The notes under the pieces were generated by a model. It saw only the letters and a list, made by a program, of their open reading frames with translations, made no database searches and was not told the DNA's origin. Positions 8,210 to 16,127 of a DNA stretch of 33,341 bases are shown piece after piece. A program made the position numbers and the translations under genes. This stretch comes from an uncultured Oscillospiraceae bacterium (GTDB lineage: Bacteria > Bacillota > Clostridia > Oscillospirales > Ruminococcaceae): NCBI GenBank assembly GCA_934466455.1, contig CAKSLF010000017.1, forward strand, positions 1 to 33,341, written 5' to 3'. Within the stretch, counting starts at the first letter, position 1. The number at the start of each line of letters is the position of its first letter.

Positions 8210-9022
8210 TTATTCTTCCTCGCCCTTTTGGCTTTCTTCCTCTGCCTGCTCCTCAAGCTCGGCTATTTTCTTTTTGTTTTCTTCAAATTCAAGCTCTTCG
8301 GCTTCTTCCTCGGCTTCCTCAGCGGCTTCTTTTTCTTCCGCAAGGCGTTTTGCTTCCTCAATATGCTCGTTGCAGAAGCTCATAAATTCGCCAAGGTCAA
8401 CTCCCTTATCGGCAAAGTTGTGTTTTCCGAGGAAAAGCTGGTTTGCAAGGTTAAATTCAAGATATACGACATTTTCGCTCTGCCAGCATCTCTGGAATTT
8501 TTCCCAAGGGAAAAATTCATCGCGGACTATTGCTTTTTCAAGCACGCCCTCTTCATAAACCGCAAGAGTTATCTCATGAGTGAGATAGGGGGTTGTTTCA
8601 TAATAGTCCTTTGTTGCCTTTGCTATTTTTTTCGGGAACTTTTTATAGAAGGTTGCAAGATGATAGCAAAGAAATGCGGACATTGCAAATACAACAAAAT
8701 AGAACATAAATCCTGTTGTATCTATCCATTGCCAAAAGCTTCTTCCCTCGTCAAGATAATTTTTAAGGTCAAAATGGAAGAAAGACATTACAAGAAATGC
8801 AGCGGCGATTACTCCCATAATTATTGCGCCGTATTTCTTCAGCTTTTTGTCAACCTCAATACTGTGTTGGGAAACCTCCATGTTATATTCACGGTATTCA
8901 TCAAGGCTTATTGTATGGGTAAAAAGATATTTCGGTTCGCCGTATTGAGATACCTCGATGCGTTTTATTTCCTGTTTTGGTTTTTTCCTAAAGCTCATTG
9001 CTTCAAGTATGCTTCCGCTCAT
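8210..9022 (-). CDS. YcxB-like membrane protein between gyrB and gyrA
   Basis: A 270-residue protein. ATG at 9022 has GGAGG nine bases upstream, overlapping the end of gyrB. Residues 64-82 and 104-122 are two membrane helices separated by a short outer loop (FHFDLKNYLDEGRSFWQWI). The part from about 140 to 210 (LTHEITLAVYEEGVL ... FPWEKFQRCWQSENVVYLEF) matches the YcxB-like C-terminal domain pattern, a small strand-rich domain of unknown function. From about 218 to the end is a Glu-rich, probably coiled-coil tail. Spacing of 15 bases to gyrB and a good ribosome site indicate co-transcription. No function is known for the family and no link to gyrase is shown. Both ends would face the cytoplasm by the positive-inside rule. 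Confidence 0.8.
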   Translation of the reverse strand: MSGSILEAMSFRKKPKQEIKRIEVSQYGEPKYLFTHTISLDEYREYNMEVSQHSIEVDKKLKKYGAIIMGVIAAAFLVMSFFHFDLKNYLDEGRSFWQWIDTTGFMFYFVVFAMSAFLCYHLATFYKKFPKKIAKATKDYYETTPYLTHEITLAVYEEGVLEKAIVRDEFFPWEKFQRCWQSENVVYLEFNLANQLFLGKHNFADKGVDLGEFMSFCNEHIEEAKRLAEEKEAAEEAEEEAEELEFEENKKKIAELEEQAEEESQKGEEE

Positions 9023-9037
9023 AAAACTGTTCCTCCG

Positions 9038-10987
9038 TTAAATATCAAGGTTTTGTACATATTTTGCGTTTGTTTCAATAAACTCTTTTCTCGGTTCAAC
9101 CTTGTCGCCCATAAGAATGGTAAATACTTCGTCCGCCGTTGCGGCGTCCTCAAGATTTACCCTAAGCATAATGCGGCGTTCCGGATCCATTGTGGTTTCC
9201 CAAAGCTGATCCGGGTTCATCTCACCAAGACCCTTGTACCGCTGAACGTCGCTCTTTTGTGTTCCCTCGGGATACATCTCTGCAAGAAGCTCGTCCCTTT
9301 CAAGGTCGGAATAAGCATAGCGGACTTTTTTGCCTTTTGTTATCTTATAAAGCGGCGGCTGGGCGATATATACATGTCCCTCTTCAATAAGCGGGCGCAT
9401 ATAGCGGAAGAAGAAGGTAAGAAGCAGCGTTCTGATATGAGAACCGTCAACATCGGCATCCGCCATAATAATTATCTTTCCGTAGCGCAGCTTTGAAAGG
9501 TCAAGCTCGTCCCCTATTCCGCAGCCGAGAGCAAGAACAACGGGGGTAAGCTTATCGTTATTATATACCTTATCAATTCTTGCCTTTTCTACATTAAGCA
9601 TTTTGCCCCAAAGGGGAAGAATTGCCTGGAAGGTACGGTCACGGCCCATTTTTGCGGAGCCTCCTGCGGAATCTCCCTCTACGATATAAATTTCGGTATT
9701 TATATTGTCCTTATCGGAGCAATCCGCAAGCTTTCCGGGGAGCTGTGCGCTTTCAAGCACGGATTTTCTTCTTGCGGTTTCTCTTGCGCGGCGTGCCGCC
9801 TCTCTTGCACGGGCTGCACCGAGGGATTTTTCAAAAATAGCCTTTGCAACGGCGGGATTTTCTTCAAAATAAGTCTTTAGCTTATCATAAAGCATATTAT
9901 CCACCATGGTGCGCATTTCCGTATTTCCAAGCTTTGTTTTTGTCTGTCCCTCAAACTCCGCATTGGTAAGCTTTACGGAAACAACAGCGGTAAGACCTTC
10001 TCTTACATCGTCGCCGGAAAGGTTTTTGTCGCCGTCTTTAAGGATTTTGTGCTCTCTTCCGTAATCGTTGAACACTCTTGTAAGAGCACTCTTAAAGCCC
10101 ATCTCGTGAGTACCGCCGTCCACGGTATGAATATTGTTTGCAAAGCTCAAAACAAGCTCGTTATAGCTGTCGTTATACTGCATTGCAACCTCGGCGGTGG
10201 AATCTCCGTTTCTTGCGGAAAAATAAAGCACCTCCGGATGGATCACCTCAAGACCCTTTTTCTTATGAATATAGCTTACAAAGCTCTTTATTCCGCCTTC
10301 GTAATGGAAGGTTTCCTTTCTCAGAGCCTCCTCGTCCCGCAAATCCGCAAAGTGGATTTTAACTCCGGCATTGAGGAAGGATTGCTCGCGCAATCTTTGG
10401 CAAAGAATATCGTAATCATAATCGAGGGTTTCAAAAATTTCGCCGTCCGCCTTAAAGGTTACCGTTGTGCCGGTTTCATCGGTGTCGCCGGTAATTTCAA
10501 GGTCCGTTACGGCAACGCCTCTTTCAAACCTCTGATGATAGATATGCTCGCCGTTTTTTACATCGACCTCAAGCCATTCGGAAAGGGCGTTTACAACGGA
10601 AGCACCGACTCCGTGAAGACCGCCGGAAACCTTATATCCGCTTCCGCCGAACTTACCGCCGGCATGAAGCACGGTGAATACAACCGTAACCGCCGGAATA
10701 CCAAGCTTATGGTGGATACCTACGGGAACGCCTCTTCCGTTATCGGTAACTCTAATTACATTACCCGGAAGAATTTCCACATCAATATCCGTGCAATAAC
10801 CGGCAAGAGCCTCGTCTATTGCGTTGTCAACAATTTCATAAACAAGGTGGTGCAGTCCCTTAGGACCTGTCGAGCCGATGTACATACCCGGTCTTTTGCG
10901 GACTGCCTCCAGCCCCTCAAGAACCTGTATTTGATTTTCGTCGTAGGTCTCTTTTTCCTGACCCACAGCAAACGGAGTGTTTTCCAC
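9038..10987 (-). CDS. gyrB: DNA gyrase subunit B
   Basis: The 649-residue ATPase subunit of gyrase, of the short Gram-positive type without the proteobacterial insert. The start is GTG at 10987 with GGAGGT six bases upstream. The GHKL ATPase has N55 in EIVDNAIDEA (magnesium ligand), DNGRG (82-86) and GGLHGVGASVVNALS. The TOPRIM part has EGDSAGGSAKMGRDRTFQA, PLWGKMLNVEKAR and MADADVDGSHIRTLLL, whose acidic residues bind metal. YKGLGEMNPDQLWETTMD lies near the end. It is preceded by recF and the remB-like gene, as in Bacillus, and followed by the YcxB-like gene and gyrA. Confidence 0.98.
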   Translation of the reverse strand: MENTPFAVGQEKETYDENQIQVLEGLEAVRKRPGMYIGSTGPKGLHHLVYEIVDNAIDEALAGYCTDIDVEILPGNVIRVTDNGRGVPVGIHHKLGIPAVTVVFTVLHAGGKFGGSGYKVSGGLHGVGASVVNALSEWLEVDVKNGEHIYHQRFERGVAVTDLEITGDTDETGTTVTFKADGEIFETLDYDYDILCQRLREQSFLNAGVKIHFADLRDEEALRKETFHYEGGIKSFVSYIHKKKGLEVIHPEVLYFSARNGDSTAEVAMQYNDSYNELVLSFANNIHTVDGGTHEMGFKSALTRVFNDYGREHKILKDGDKNLSGDDVREGLTAVVSVKLTNAEFEGQTKTKLGNTEMRTMVDNMLYDKLKTYFEENPAVAKAIFEKSLGAARAREAARRARETARRKSVLESAQLPGKLADCSDKDNINTEIYIVEGDSAGGSAKMGRDRTFQAILPLWGKMLNVEKARIDKVYNNDKLTPVVLALGCGIGDELDLSKLRYGKIIIMADADVDGSHIRTLLLTFFFRYMRPLIEEGHVYIAQPPLYKITKGKKVRYAYSDLERDELLAEMYPEGTQKSDVQRYKGLGEMNPDQLWETTMDPERRIMLRVNLEDAATADEVFTILMGDKVEPRKEFIETNAKYVQNLDI

Positions 10988-11039
10988 AGCTTACCTCCTG
11001 AAATAACCGTTTTTTTTCGGTAATGATTTTTATGTGAAT

Positions 11040-11300
11040 TTATTTAATAACAAAAGGATTTCCTCGCTTTTTAAGCGTTGCGGGGGATATTTGAGAAATA
11101 TAAACTATCTCTTTTTCTCCGTCCTTTGCAACACAAAAGCTTTTCGGAAGCTCATAGCTTACCGTAATAACCTTGCCCTCTTTTTGAGCACGGGCAAGAA
11201 ATTTTTTTGTGGAGGCGGCAACCGTCGTATTGTCCATATCAAAAACGCCGATTATATTATCCTCCCTTACGGAAGTATCTCCGCCGAGAAACAGATACAA
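11040..11300 (-). CDS. remB: DUF370 RemB-like regulator (YaaB family)
   Basis: An 86-residue protein of the DUF370 extracellular-matrix-regulator family, at the same place (recF-remB-gyrB) as YaaB/RemB of B. subtilis. Matching pieces are the opening MYLFLGGDTSVREDNIIGVFD, PKSFCVAKDGEKEIVYISQ and the ending SPATLKKRGNPF. The start is TTG at 11300 with a G-rich site (GGGGG) nine bases upstream; there are 15 bases to recF. RemA relatives bind DNA as ring-shaped oligomers and activate biofilm genes; the role of RemB is less clear. About five residues longer than the Bacillus protein. The 52-base gap to gyrB has only a weak ACCG/CGGT stem. Confidence 0.85.
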   Translation of the reverse strand: MYLFLGGDTSVREDNIIGVFDMDNTTVAASTKKFLARAQKEGKVITVSYELPKSFCVAKDGEKEIVYISQISPATLKKRGNPFVIK

Positions 11301-11315
11301 AAGCCTGCGCCCCCT

Positions 11316-12431
11316 TTATTTTTTGCTTATCTCTCCGCCCCGCATATAAAAGACCTTTCCTTCGGAAAGTCCGGAAAAAAGCCCCTCGTCGCAGCAGGTG
11401 AGAAAAATCTGGCTGTCGCCGATGCTGTTTAGGATATATTTCCGCCGGGGAGCGTCAAGCTCGCTCATAACATCGTCAAGCAGGATAAGCGGCGGTTCGC
11501 CCATCGCCTCGCCAAGAAGCTTTGCTTCCCCAAGCTTTATTGATAGAATGCAGCTTCGCTGCTGTCCCTGGGAACCAAAAGACGCAACGGGAAATCCGTC
11601 CAAGGTCACCTCAATATCATCTCTGTGGGGACCGACGGAGGTTATCCCGTGCTCAAGGTCGGAGCTTTTTGAAGAACAGAGCTTTTCGTAAAATTTTTGA
11701 GCAAGCTCCGCTGTGCTCATAGAACAATCCGGGTGCTCGCCGTGCTCAAAGCAGGTGCTTATATATTCTGCGGAAAATTTTTCTCTTCCGCCGGACATTC
11801 CCTCATAAATTATCTCCGCCTTTTTTTTAAGGCTCTCGCAATAATTTATTCTTGTTCTCAAAATACTTCCGCCAAGCCTTGCAAGCTGGGAATCATAAAC
11901 CTCAAGCATGTCGAGCAAAGCGGAATGGAACCTTGCGTCCTTTAATACTGCGTTTCTTTGTTCAAGCACCCTTTTGTAATCCGCCAAAACGGATATATAT
12001 TTGGGATAAAGCTGGCAGAGGGAGGTATCCGCAAGGCGGCGGCGTTCTTTAGGTCCGTCCCTAAAAAGATTCATTTGCCCCGGAGAAAAAACGACCCCGC
12101 CGCAGGTTCCGGCATATTCCGCAGCCGACCGTATGTCAATTCCGTTTTTTTTCATCGACCTTGCCGGAGAAAATTTTATCTCTGCGTTTTGCTCTCTGTT
12201 CTCCGCAAAAAACTCCGCAAAAAGGCTTGCTTTTTCCTGCCCAAAGCGGATAAATTCGCTGTCCTTTGTTTTACGAAAGCTCTTTGCGCCGGTAAAAAGC
12301 CACATTGCCTCCATAAGATTTGTTTTTCCCTGGGCGTTTTCGCCGCAGATTATGTTTACTCTTTCAAAAGGCTCCATGGAAAGGCTTTTTATGTTCCGAA
12401 AATCAGAAAGCTCCAGCCTTTTGAATATCAT
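11316..12431 (-). CDS. recF: DNA replication and repair protein RecF
   Basis: A 371-residue SMC-like ATPase, which with RecO and RecR loads RecA at single-stranded gaps. Walker A is GENAQGKT (30-37), the signature motif lies in FGSQGQQRSCILSIKLGEA, and Walker B is PLILLDDVMSELD. FRNI (11-14) and FSPGQMNLFRDGPKERR are also family features. The ATG at 12431 overlaps the TGA of the S4 gene (ATGA), so translation is coupled. Cytoplasmic and DNA-bound. The order dnaN-S4-recF is the standard one. Confidence 0.97.
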   Translation of the reverse strand: MIFKRLELSDFRNIKSLSMEPFERVNIICGENAQGKTNLMEAMWLFTGAKSFRKTKDSEFIRFGQEKASLFAEFFAENREQNAEIKFSPARSMKKNGIDIRSAAEYAGTCGGVVFSPGQMNLFRDGPKERRRLADTSLCQLYPKYISVLADYKRVLEQRNAVLKDARFHSALLDMLEVYDSQLARLGGSILRTRINYCESLKKKAEIIYEGMSGGREKFSAEYISTCFEHGEHPDCSMSTAELAQKFYEKLCSSKSSDLEHGITSVGPHRDDIEVTLDGFPVASFGSQGQQRSCILSIKLGEAKLLGEAMGEPPLILLDDVMSELDAPRRKYILNSIGDSQIFLTCCDEGLFSGLSEGKVFYMRGGEISKK

Positions 12432-12721
12432 TCCGCAGCCACCCTAAAAATTCTTCCGGAAAGCTCCGCTTCGTCACCCGGACGCATTTTTTTGCCCCTC
12501 ATGGTGCAAATCTCGCCGTTTACCTTTACCTTTCCTCCCTGGATAAGCTCTTTTGCTTCTCCGCCGGAAAGGACCGCTCCGGCAAATTTAAGGAAGGAAT
12601 CAAGCTTTATATATTCATCTCTTATGGAAACCTCAACAGGCTCCGTATTTATCGGAGCAGGCTCTGCCGGTGCGGAGGTTTTCGGGCGTCTTACAATTTT
12701 AAGTTCAATTTTCGCCATCAT
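12428..12721 (-). CDS. yaaA: S4-domain RNA-binding protein (YaaA family)
   Basis: A 97-residue protein with an S4 RNA-binding domain from about residue 32 to the end (YIKLDSFLKFAGAVLSGGEAK, GGKVKVNGEICTMRGKKMRPGDE). Bacillus YaaA/RlbA, between dnaN and recF, has about 71-75 residues; here about 25 extra N-terminal residues rich in Ala, Pro and Glu precede the domain, and I see no internal start that would remove them. ATG at 12721 or 12718; the gene overlaps the preceding 64-aa frame by 17 bases and recF by four. The family is linked to ribosome assembly, but its target is not known here. Confidence 0.85.
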   Translation of the reverse strand: MMAKIELKIVRRPKTSAPAEPAPINTEPVEVSIRDEYIKLDSFLKFAGAVLSGGEAKELIQGGKVKVNGEICTMRGKKMRPGDEAELSGRIFRVAAE

Positions 12722-12899
12722 TATTTTCCTTATAATATTTCTTTACTTTCTGCATAATCATATTCGCAATAACCCATGCGTCTTTGACTTCATAAATATT
12801 CAGAATATTGATTATGTCGGTTTCTAAGTTTCTGTCTTTTCTTTTTTGTTCGGATTCTTCTCCTCTTTCAAAAAACAGGCACATGAAAGTTTCTCTCAC
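12705..12899 (-). CDS. Small hypothetical protein coupled to dnaN
   Basis: A 64-residue protein, unrecognised. It begins with GTG at 12899, sharing a GTGA overlap with the dnaN stop; an internal ATG at 12884 is the alternative start. It ends inside the start of the S4 gene. The first half is charged (ERGEESEQKRKDRNLE), the second a possible helical segment (IINILNIYEVKDAWVIANMIMQKVKKYYKE). No membrane helix or metal motif. Its position in an unbroken chain of overlapping start and stop codons supports real translation; composition is ordinary. No function can be offered. Confidence 0.6.
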   Translation of the reverse strand: MRETFMCLFFERGEESEQKRKDRNLETDIINILNIYEVKDAWVIANMIMQKVKKYYKENNDGEN

Positions 12900-13999
12900 A
12901 TTTCCGCTCTCATTCTTACAGGAAGAACGAGGAAGAGGAAGCTTTCTCCCTCCATAGGAACGATTTTTACCGGTGCAAGGGAGCTTGTTATCATAATTTT
13001 TACCTTATCGCAGCCGGTTGCACGCAATGCCTCGGAAAGATAGCGGTTATTAAATCCCATTTCGACCGGCTCGCCCTTTACCTCGCAGGAAACAACATCA
13101 TTTACCTTACCGAGGGCGGTGGAGCAGGCAATTTTTATCTCGCCGCCGCCGATGCTCAGCTTGATGGGGCTTTTAAGTCTGTCGTTTATAAGCAGACTTG
13201 TTCTTTCTATTGCGTTAAGAAGTTCTCTTACCTTTACTTCAACCTCCGTTGTCGAGTTTGTCGGAATCGAAGAACGGAAATCTATAAATTCACCCTCAAG
13301 CAATCTTGAAATAACATCGTACTTTCCTATTCTGAAGATTATATGCTTTTGGCTGAGCGCAACAAGAATTTCCTCTTCCTCGCTTATAAGCTTTGATACC
13401 TCGGAGAGGGATTTTCCCGGAACGACAAAATCAAGTTCATCGTGATAGCTTACCGGCTCCTGCCTTATTGCAAGGCGGAAGCCGTCTACGGAAACAACGG
13501 AAAGCATATGGTCAACAATGATAAATTTTGAGCCGGTATGAACGGGCTTAAAATCATTTACGGCAACCGCAAATATGGTTTGGTCTATCATGCTTTTAAG
13601 CACGGTGCTGCTTATTGTAAAATTGATACGCTCGTCAACGGAGGGAAGCTGCGGAAATTCGTCCGCTTCAATTCCTATAATGCTGTATTCCGCTGCGCCG
13701 CCTTTTATTTTTGTCATGCATTTTTCGTCGCACTCAATTTCGATATTTTCGGAATCAAGACGGCGGATTATGTCGGAAAAAAGCTTTGCATTAAGTACAA
13801 TGGAGCCGTTTTCGTTTATCCTTGCGGGAAGATAGGTTTTTATCCCAAGCTCCATGTTATAGCAGGAAAGGGTCAGCTTGTCGTCCTCCGCCTCAATCAA
13901 AACGCCCTCCATGGCGGGGTGGGTCGTTTTTGCGGCAACGGCACGGGTTACATTGTTCAGTGCTTCGGAAAGCTCCGAGCGCATACAAAAGAAGTTCAT
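12896..13999 (-). CDS. dnaN: DNA polymerase III sliding clamp (beta)
   Basis: The 367-residue clamp forms a ring dimer that tethers the replicative polymerase and binds many partners. It begins MNFFCMRSELSEALNNVTRAV, the usual first strand and helix, and has three repeated clamp domains; the C-terminal pocket segment MEGESFLFLVLPVRM corresponds to the conserved end ...LPVR(M). ATG at 13999 has GGAGG seven bases upstream. It follows dnaA across a 269-base gap holding the probable origin, as in Bacillus. Confidence 0.97.
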   Translation of the reverse strand: MNFFCMRSELSEALNNVTRAVAAKTTHPAMEGVLIEAEDDKLTLSCYNMELGIKTYLPARINENGSIVLNAKLFSDIIRRLDSENIEIECDEKCMTKIKGGAAEYSIIGIEADEFPQLPSVDERINFTISSTVLKSMIDQTIFAVAVNDFKPVHTGSKFIIVDHMLSVVSVDGFRLAIRQEPVSYHDELDFVVPGKSLSEVSKLISEEEEILVALSQKHIIFRIGKYDVISRLLEGEFIDFRSSIPTNSTTEVEVKVRELLNAIERTSLLINDRLKSPIKLSIGGGEIKIACSTALGKVNDVVSCEVKGEPVEMGFNNRYLSEALRATGCDKVKIMITSSLAPVKIVPMEGESFLFLVLPVRMRAEM

Positions 14000-14268
14000 T
14001 TAATTTCCTCCTGTCGTATAGAAAGAATTTATATATTCAGTAGCAGTAGTAGGAGAGCCGCAAAAGTTGAAAACCGATGTTTTTCTCTTTATTGCGGGAA
14101 AAAATAAGCTCAAATTTTCAGAAACGAAATATTGAAAAAATATTGAAAAGTTGAAAGAAGGAGTTTCCTTTTTATTACTGTTGATAAAAATCGGCTTAAA
14201 AGTGAAAACTCTGTTAAATTAACCTGTTTTCATAATTTTTTAACATGGGGAAAGGTTAAAAATTATAA
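14000..14268. other. Probable replication origin (oriC), dnaA-dnaN gap
   Basis: This gap matches the place of the main B. subtilis origin and its unwinding element. On the plus strand: AT-rich ATTTATATATTCA (about 14027-14039), trinucleotides CAG TAG CAG TAG TAG GAG (14038-14055), GC-rich GAGAGCCGC (14053-14061), then AGTTGAAAA (14065-14073). Read on the minus strand this is box, GC cluster, DnaA-trio complement, AT stretch, the same order as in Bacillus. Further box-like sites lie at 14130, 14141 and 14179. Genes run away from this zone on both sides. No site equals TTATCCACA, so assignment rests on layout. Confidence 0.75.
14065..14187 (-). promoter_or_regulatory. Variant DnaA-box-like sites
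   Basis: On the minus strand TTATCAACA (14179-14187) and TTTTCAATA twice (14141-14149 and 14130-14138) fit TTWTCAAYA, and TTTTCAACT (14065-14073) fits with one change. Compared with the consensus TTATCCACA they carry A instead of C at the sixth position. A related TTTTCAACA lies at 15688-15696 upstream of dnaA. Binding by DnaA is inference. Confidence 0.45.
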
Positions 14269-15609
14269 TCAGGAGTCCCTTACATTTTTTGTGATGTCCT
14301 CTATCGTTTCTCTGAGGCGGGAATCCATTTTCATGGCTCTTTCCGTTTGGCTTATGGCATAAACAACGGTGGAATGATCTCTTCCTCCGAATTCGTCGCC
14401 GATTGCCGCCATGCTCATTTGTGTTATGTCTTTTATAACATACATTGCAACCTGGCGGGCACGGCTTATGTTGGCGGCACGCTTGTTGCTCTTAATATCC
14501 TGTTCGGAAACATTAAAGGTTCGGGCAACCTCCGTTATGATTTTTCCTATTGTTACGGGAACGGGCTGGCTGTCGTTAAGAATATCTCTTATTGCGTTTT
14601 GTGCCATAAGTATGGTAACGGGCTTGTTGTCATATATAAAGGAATTTGCCTTTATGTTTTTTACCGCACCTTCAAGCTGGCGGATATTGCTTTTAAGGTT
14701 ATTTGCTATGTATTCCTCAACCTCAATCGGAATATCCATATGAAGAAGCTCCGCTTTGCGCTGGATTATAGCGATTCTGGTTTCAAAATCCGCCGGCTGA
14801 ATATCCGCCATAAGTCCCATTTCAAAACGAGTGCGAAGGCGGTCCTCAAGGGTTTTTATTTCTTTAGGAGGGCGGTCGCTTGTAAGGACGATTTGCTTTC
14901 CGGATTCATAAAGAGTATTAAAGGTATGGAAAAATTCCTCCTGGGTGGAATCCCGCCCGGCGATAAACTGAATATCGTCCACAAGAAGATAATCCGCTTT
15001 GCGGTATTTTTCCCTAAAATCCGGCGTTGTTTGGTTTTTTATTGCGGCAATAAGCTCGTTGGTAAACTGTTCGCCTTTTACATATACTATAAGGGCGTCC
15101 GGCTTGCGGCTTTTTACCTCGTTCATAATCGCAAAAAGAAGATGGGTCTTTCCAAGACCGCTGTCCCCGTGAATAAAAAGCGGGTTATAGTTTCTTGTAT
15201 CGTGAGTTGCTACGGCAAGGGCGGCTGCGTGGGCAAATTTGTTGGAGGAGCCTACGATAAAGGTATCGAAGGTGTATACATAGTCGCCGCTGTCCAAAAG
15301 GGGAGAAACCTCCTGAACACCGTGGACCTCCGGAATAGGCTCCGGCTGTTTTTCCGGCTCGTATTCAACAACGGAAATCTGAACATCAACCGGAAAACCG
15401 AGGGTTTGTTCAAAACCTCTTGAAAGCAGGGCTTTATATTTTTCCGTAACAAGGTTTTTCTTAAAATTGGAGCTTACCCCAAGAACAACGGTGTCGTTAT
15501 CAAAGCTTTCCGCCGTAATATCCTTTATCCAGATGTTATAGGCAACCTCCGTCATCTGCGTTTTACAATACTCTTTTACCAATGAAAAAAGCTCTTCAAA
15601 AGAATCCAT
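14269..15609 (-). CDS. dnaA: Chromosomal replication initiator DnaA
   Basis: A 446-residue AAA+ protein that binds origin boxes and melts DNA. ATG at 15609 is chosen because GGAGG lies five bases upstream; the frame extends 12 codons further without a better site. Domain I is about 1-85, a short linker follows, Walker A is GDSGLGKT (148-155), Walker B LLVDDIQF (208-215, D211/D212), and LTSDRPPKE carries the sensor region. Domain IV ends with GGRDHSTVVYA (408-418), the DnaA signature, in which Ser replaces the usual Thr of DHT. It is transcribed divergently from rpmH. Confidence 0.97.
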   Translation of the reverse strand: MDSFEELFSLVKEYCKTQMTEVAYNIWIKDITAESFDNDTVVLGVSSNFKKNLVTEKYKALLSRGFEQTLGFPVDVQISVVEYEPEKQPEPIPEVHGVQEVSPLLDSGDYVYTFDTFIVGSSNKFAHAAALAVATHDTRNYNPLFIHGDSGLGKTHLLFAIMNEVKSRKPDALIVYVKGEQFTNELIAAIKNQTTPDFREKYRKADYLLVDDIQFIAGRDSTQEEFFHTFNTLYESGKQIVLTSDRPPKEIKTLEDRLRTRFEMGLMADIQPADFETRIAIIQRKAELLHMDIPIEVEEYIANNLKSNIRQLEGAVKNIKANSFIYDNKPVTILMAQNAIRDILNDSQPVPVTIGKIITEVARTFNVSEQDIKSNKRAANISRARQVAMYVIKDITQMSMAAIGDEFGGRDHSTVVYAISQTERAMKMDSRLRETIEDITKNVRDS

Positions 15610-15656
15610 ATTTTCCTCCGATACTTTTGGAATAAACAAAATCAATATACCGATTT

Positions 15657-15684
15657 ATTATAGCACAAAATCCGGCGTTTGAAA
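15657..15684 (-). promoter_or_regulatory. dnaA: dnaA promoter
   Basis: On the minus strand TTTCAA (15679-15684), a 16-base spacer and a perfect TATAAT (15657-15662) lie about 48 bases before the dnaA ATG. The box-like TTTTCAACA at 15688-15696 lies immediately upstream of the -35 region, which would suit autoregulation by DnaA. Confidence 0.65.
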
Positions 15685-15687
15685 AGG

Positions 15688-15696
15688 TTTTCAACA
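15688..15696 (+). promoter_or_regulatory. DnaA-box-like site upstream of dnaA promoter
   Basis: TTTTCAACA, the same variant form as the sites in the dnaA-dnaN gap, lies four bases from the dnaA -35 hexamer. A role in autoregulation or as a second origin subregion is inference. Confidence 0.4.
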
Positions 15697-15829
15697 GATT
15701 TTTAGGACAACATTTATAATAATAGTATAATAATTTATAAAAGGGGATTTGAATAAAGAAAAAATTCTTCTCCTCCAAAAAAAATCGGACCTTTTTCCTT
15801 TTATTATGTATACAATTTATAAGTTATTA

Positions 15830-15858
15830 TTGACTTTTTTTCGTTTAGGCGGTATACT
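15830..15858 (+). promoter_or_regulatory. rpmH: rpmH operon promoter
   Basis: TTGACT (15830-15835), a 17-base spacer and TATACT (15853-15858) form a strong sigma-A promoter; transcription would begin near 15865, about 35 bases before rpmH. Confidence 0.8.
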
Positions 15859-15898
15859 CTATGTTTGCAAGGCAATTTTTGAAAGGGGGGAAACCGCA

Positions 15899-16039
15899 AT
15901 GGCAATGAAAAGAACCTATCAGCCTAAAAAACTCCACAGACAGAAGGTACACGGCTTTATGAAGAGAATGTCCACCAAAAACGGCCGCAAAGTCCTCGCT
16001 GCAAGAAGAGCAAAGGGCAGAAAGCACCTCAGCTACTGA
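15899..16039 (+). CDS. rpmH: 50S ribosomal protein L34
   Basis: A 46-residue, highly basic protein beginning MAMKRTYQPKK and ending GRKHLSY; the KVHGFMKRM and RKVLAARRAKGRK segments are diagnostic. It binds 23S rRNA in the large subunit. ATG at 15899 has GGGGGG eight bases upstream; the internal ATG at 15905 would give the more common MKRTYQ start. KKLHRQ replaces the usual KKRHRQ/KKRQRK. First gene of the rightward rpmH-rnpA-yidD-yidC-khpB run; a GCCGC-T7-GCGGC stem at 16082-16098 lies before rnpA. Confidence 0.96.
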   Translation: MAMKRTYQPKKLHRQKVHGFMKRMSTKNGRKVLAARRAKGRKHLSY

Positions 16040-16127
16040 TTAAACCGCCGCTGTATTGCCGCTTTTTTATAAGAAGATGGTGCCGCTTTTTTTGCGGCAA
16101 AAACGGCAAAACAATAAGAGGTGATTT

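Noticed and set aside
10980..10988. TTTTCCACA, a perfect DnaA-box form
   Set aside because: Single copy across the gyrB start codon, explained by coding GTG GAA AAC; no companions and away from the probable origin.
16082..16098. GCCGC-T7-GCGGC stem between rpmH and rnpA
   Set aside because: Only five base pairs and no T run after it; it may be an attenuator or RNA-processing site but is not a supportable terminator.
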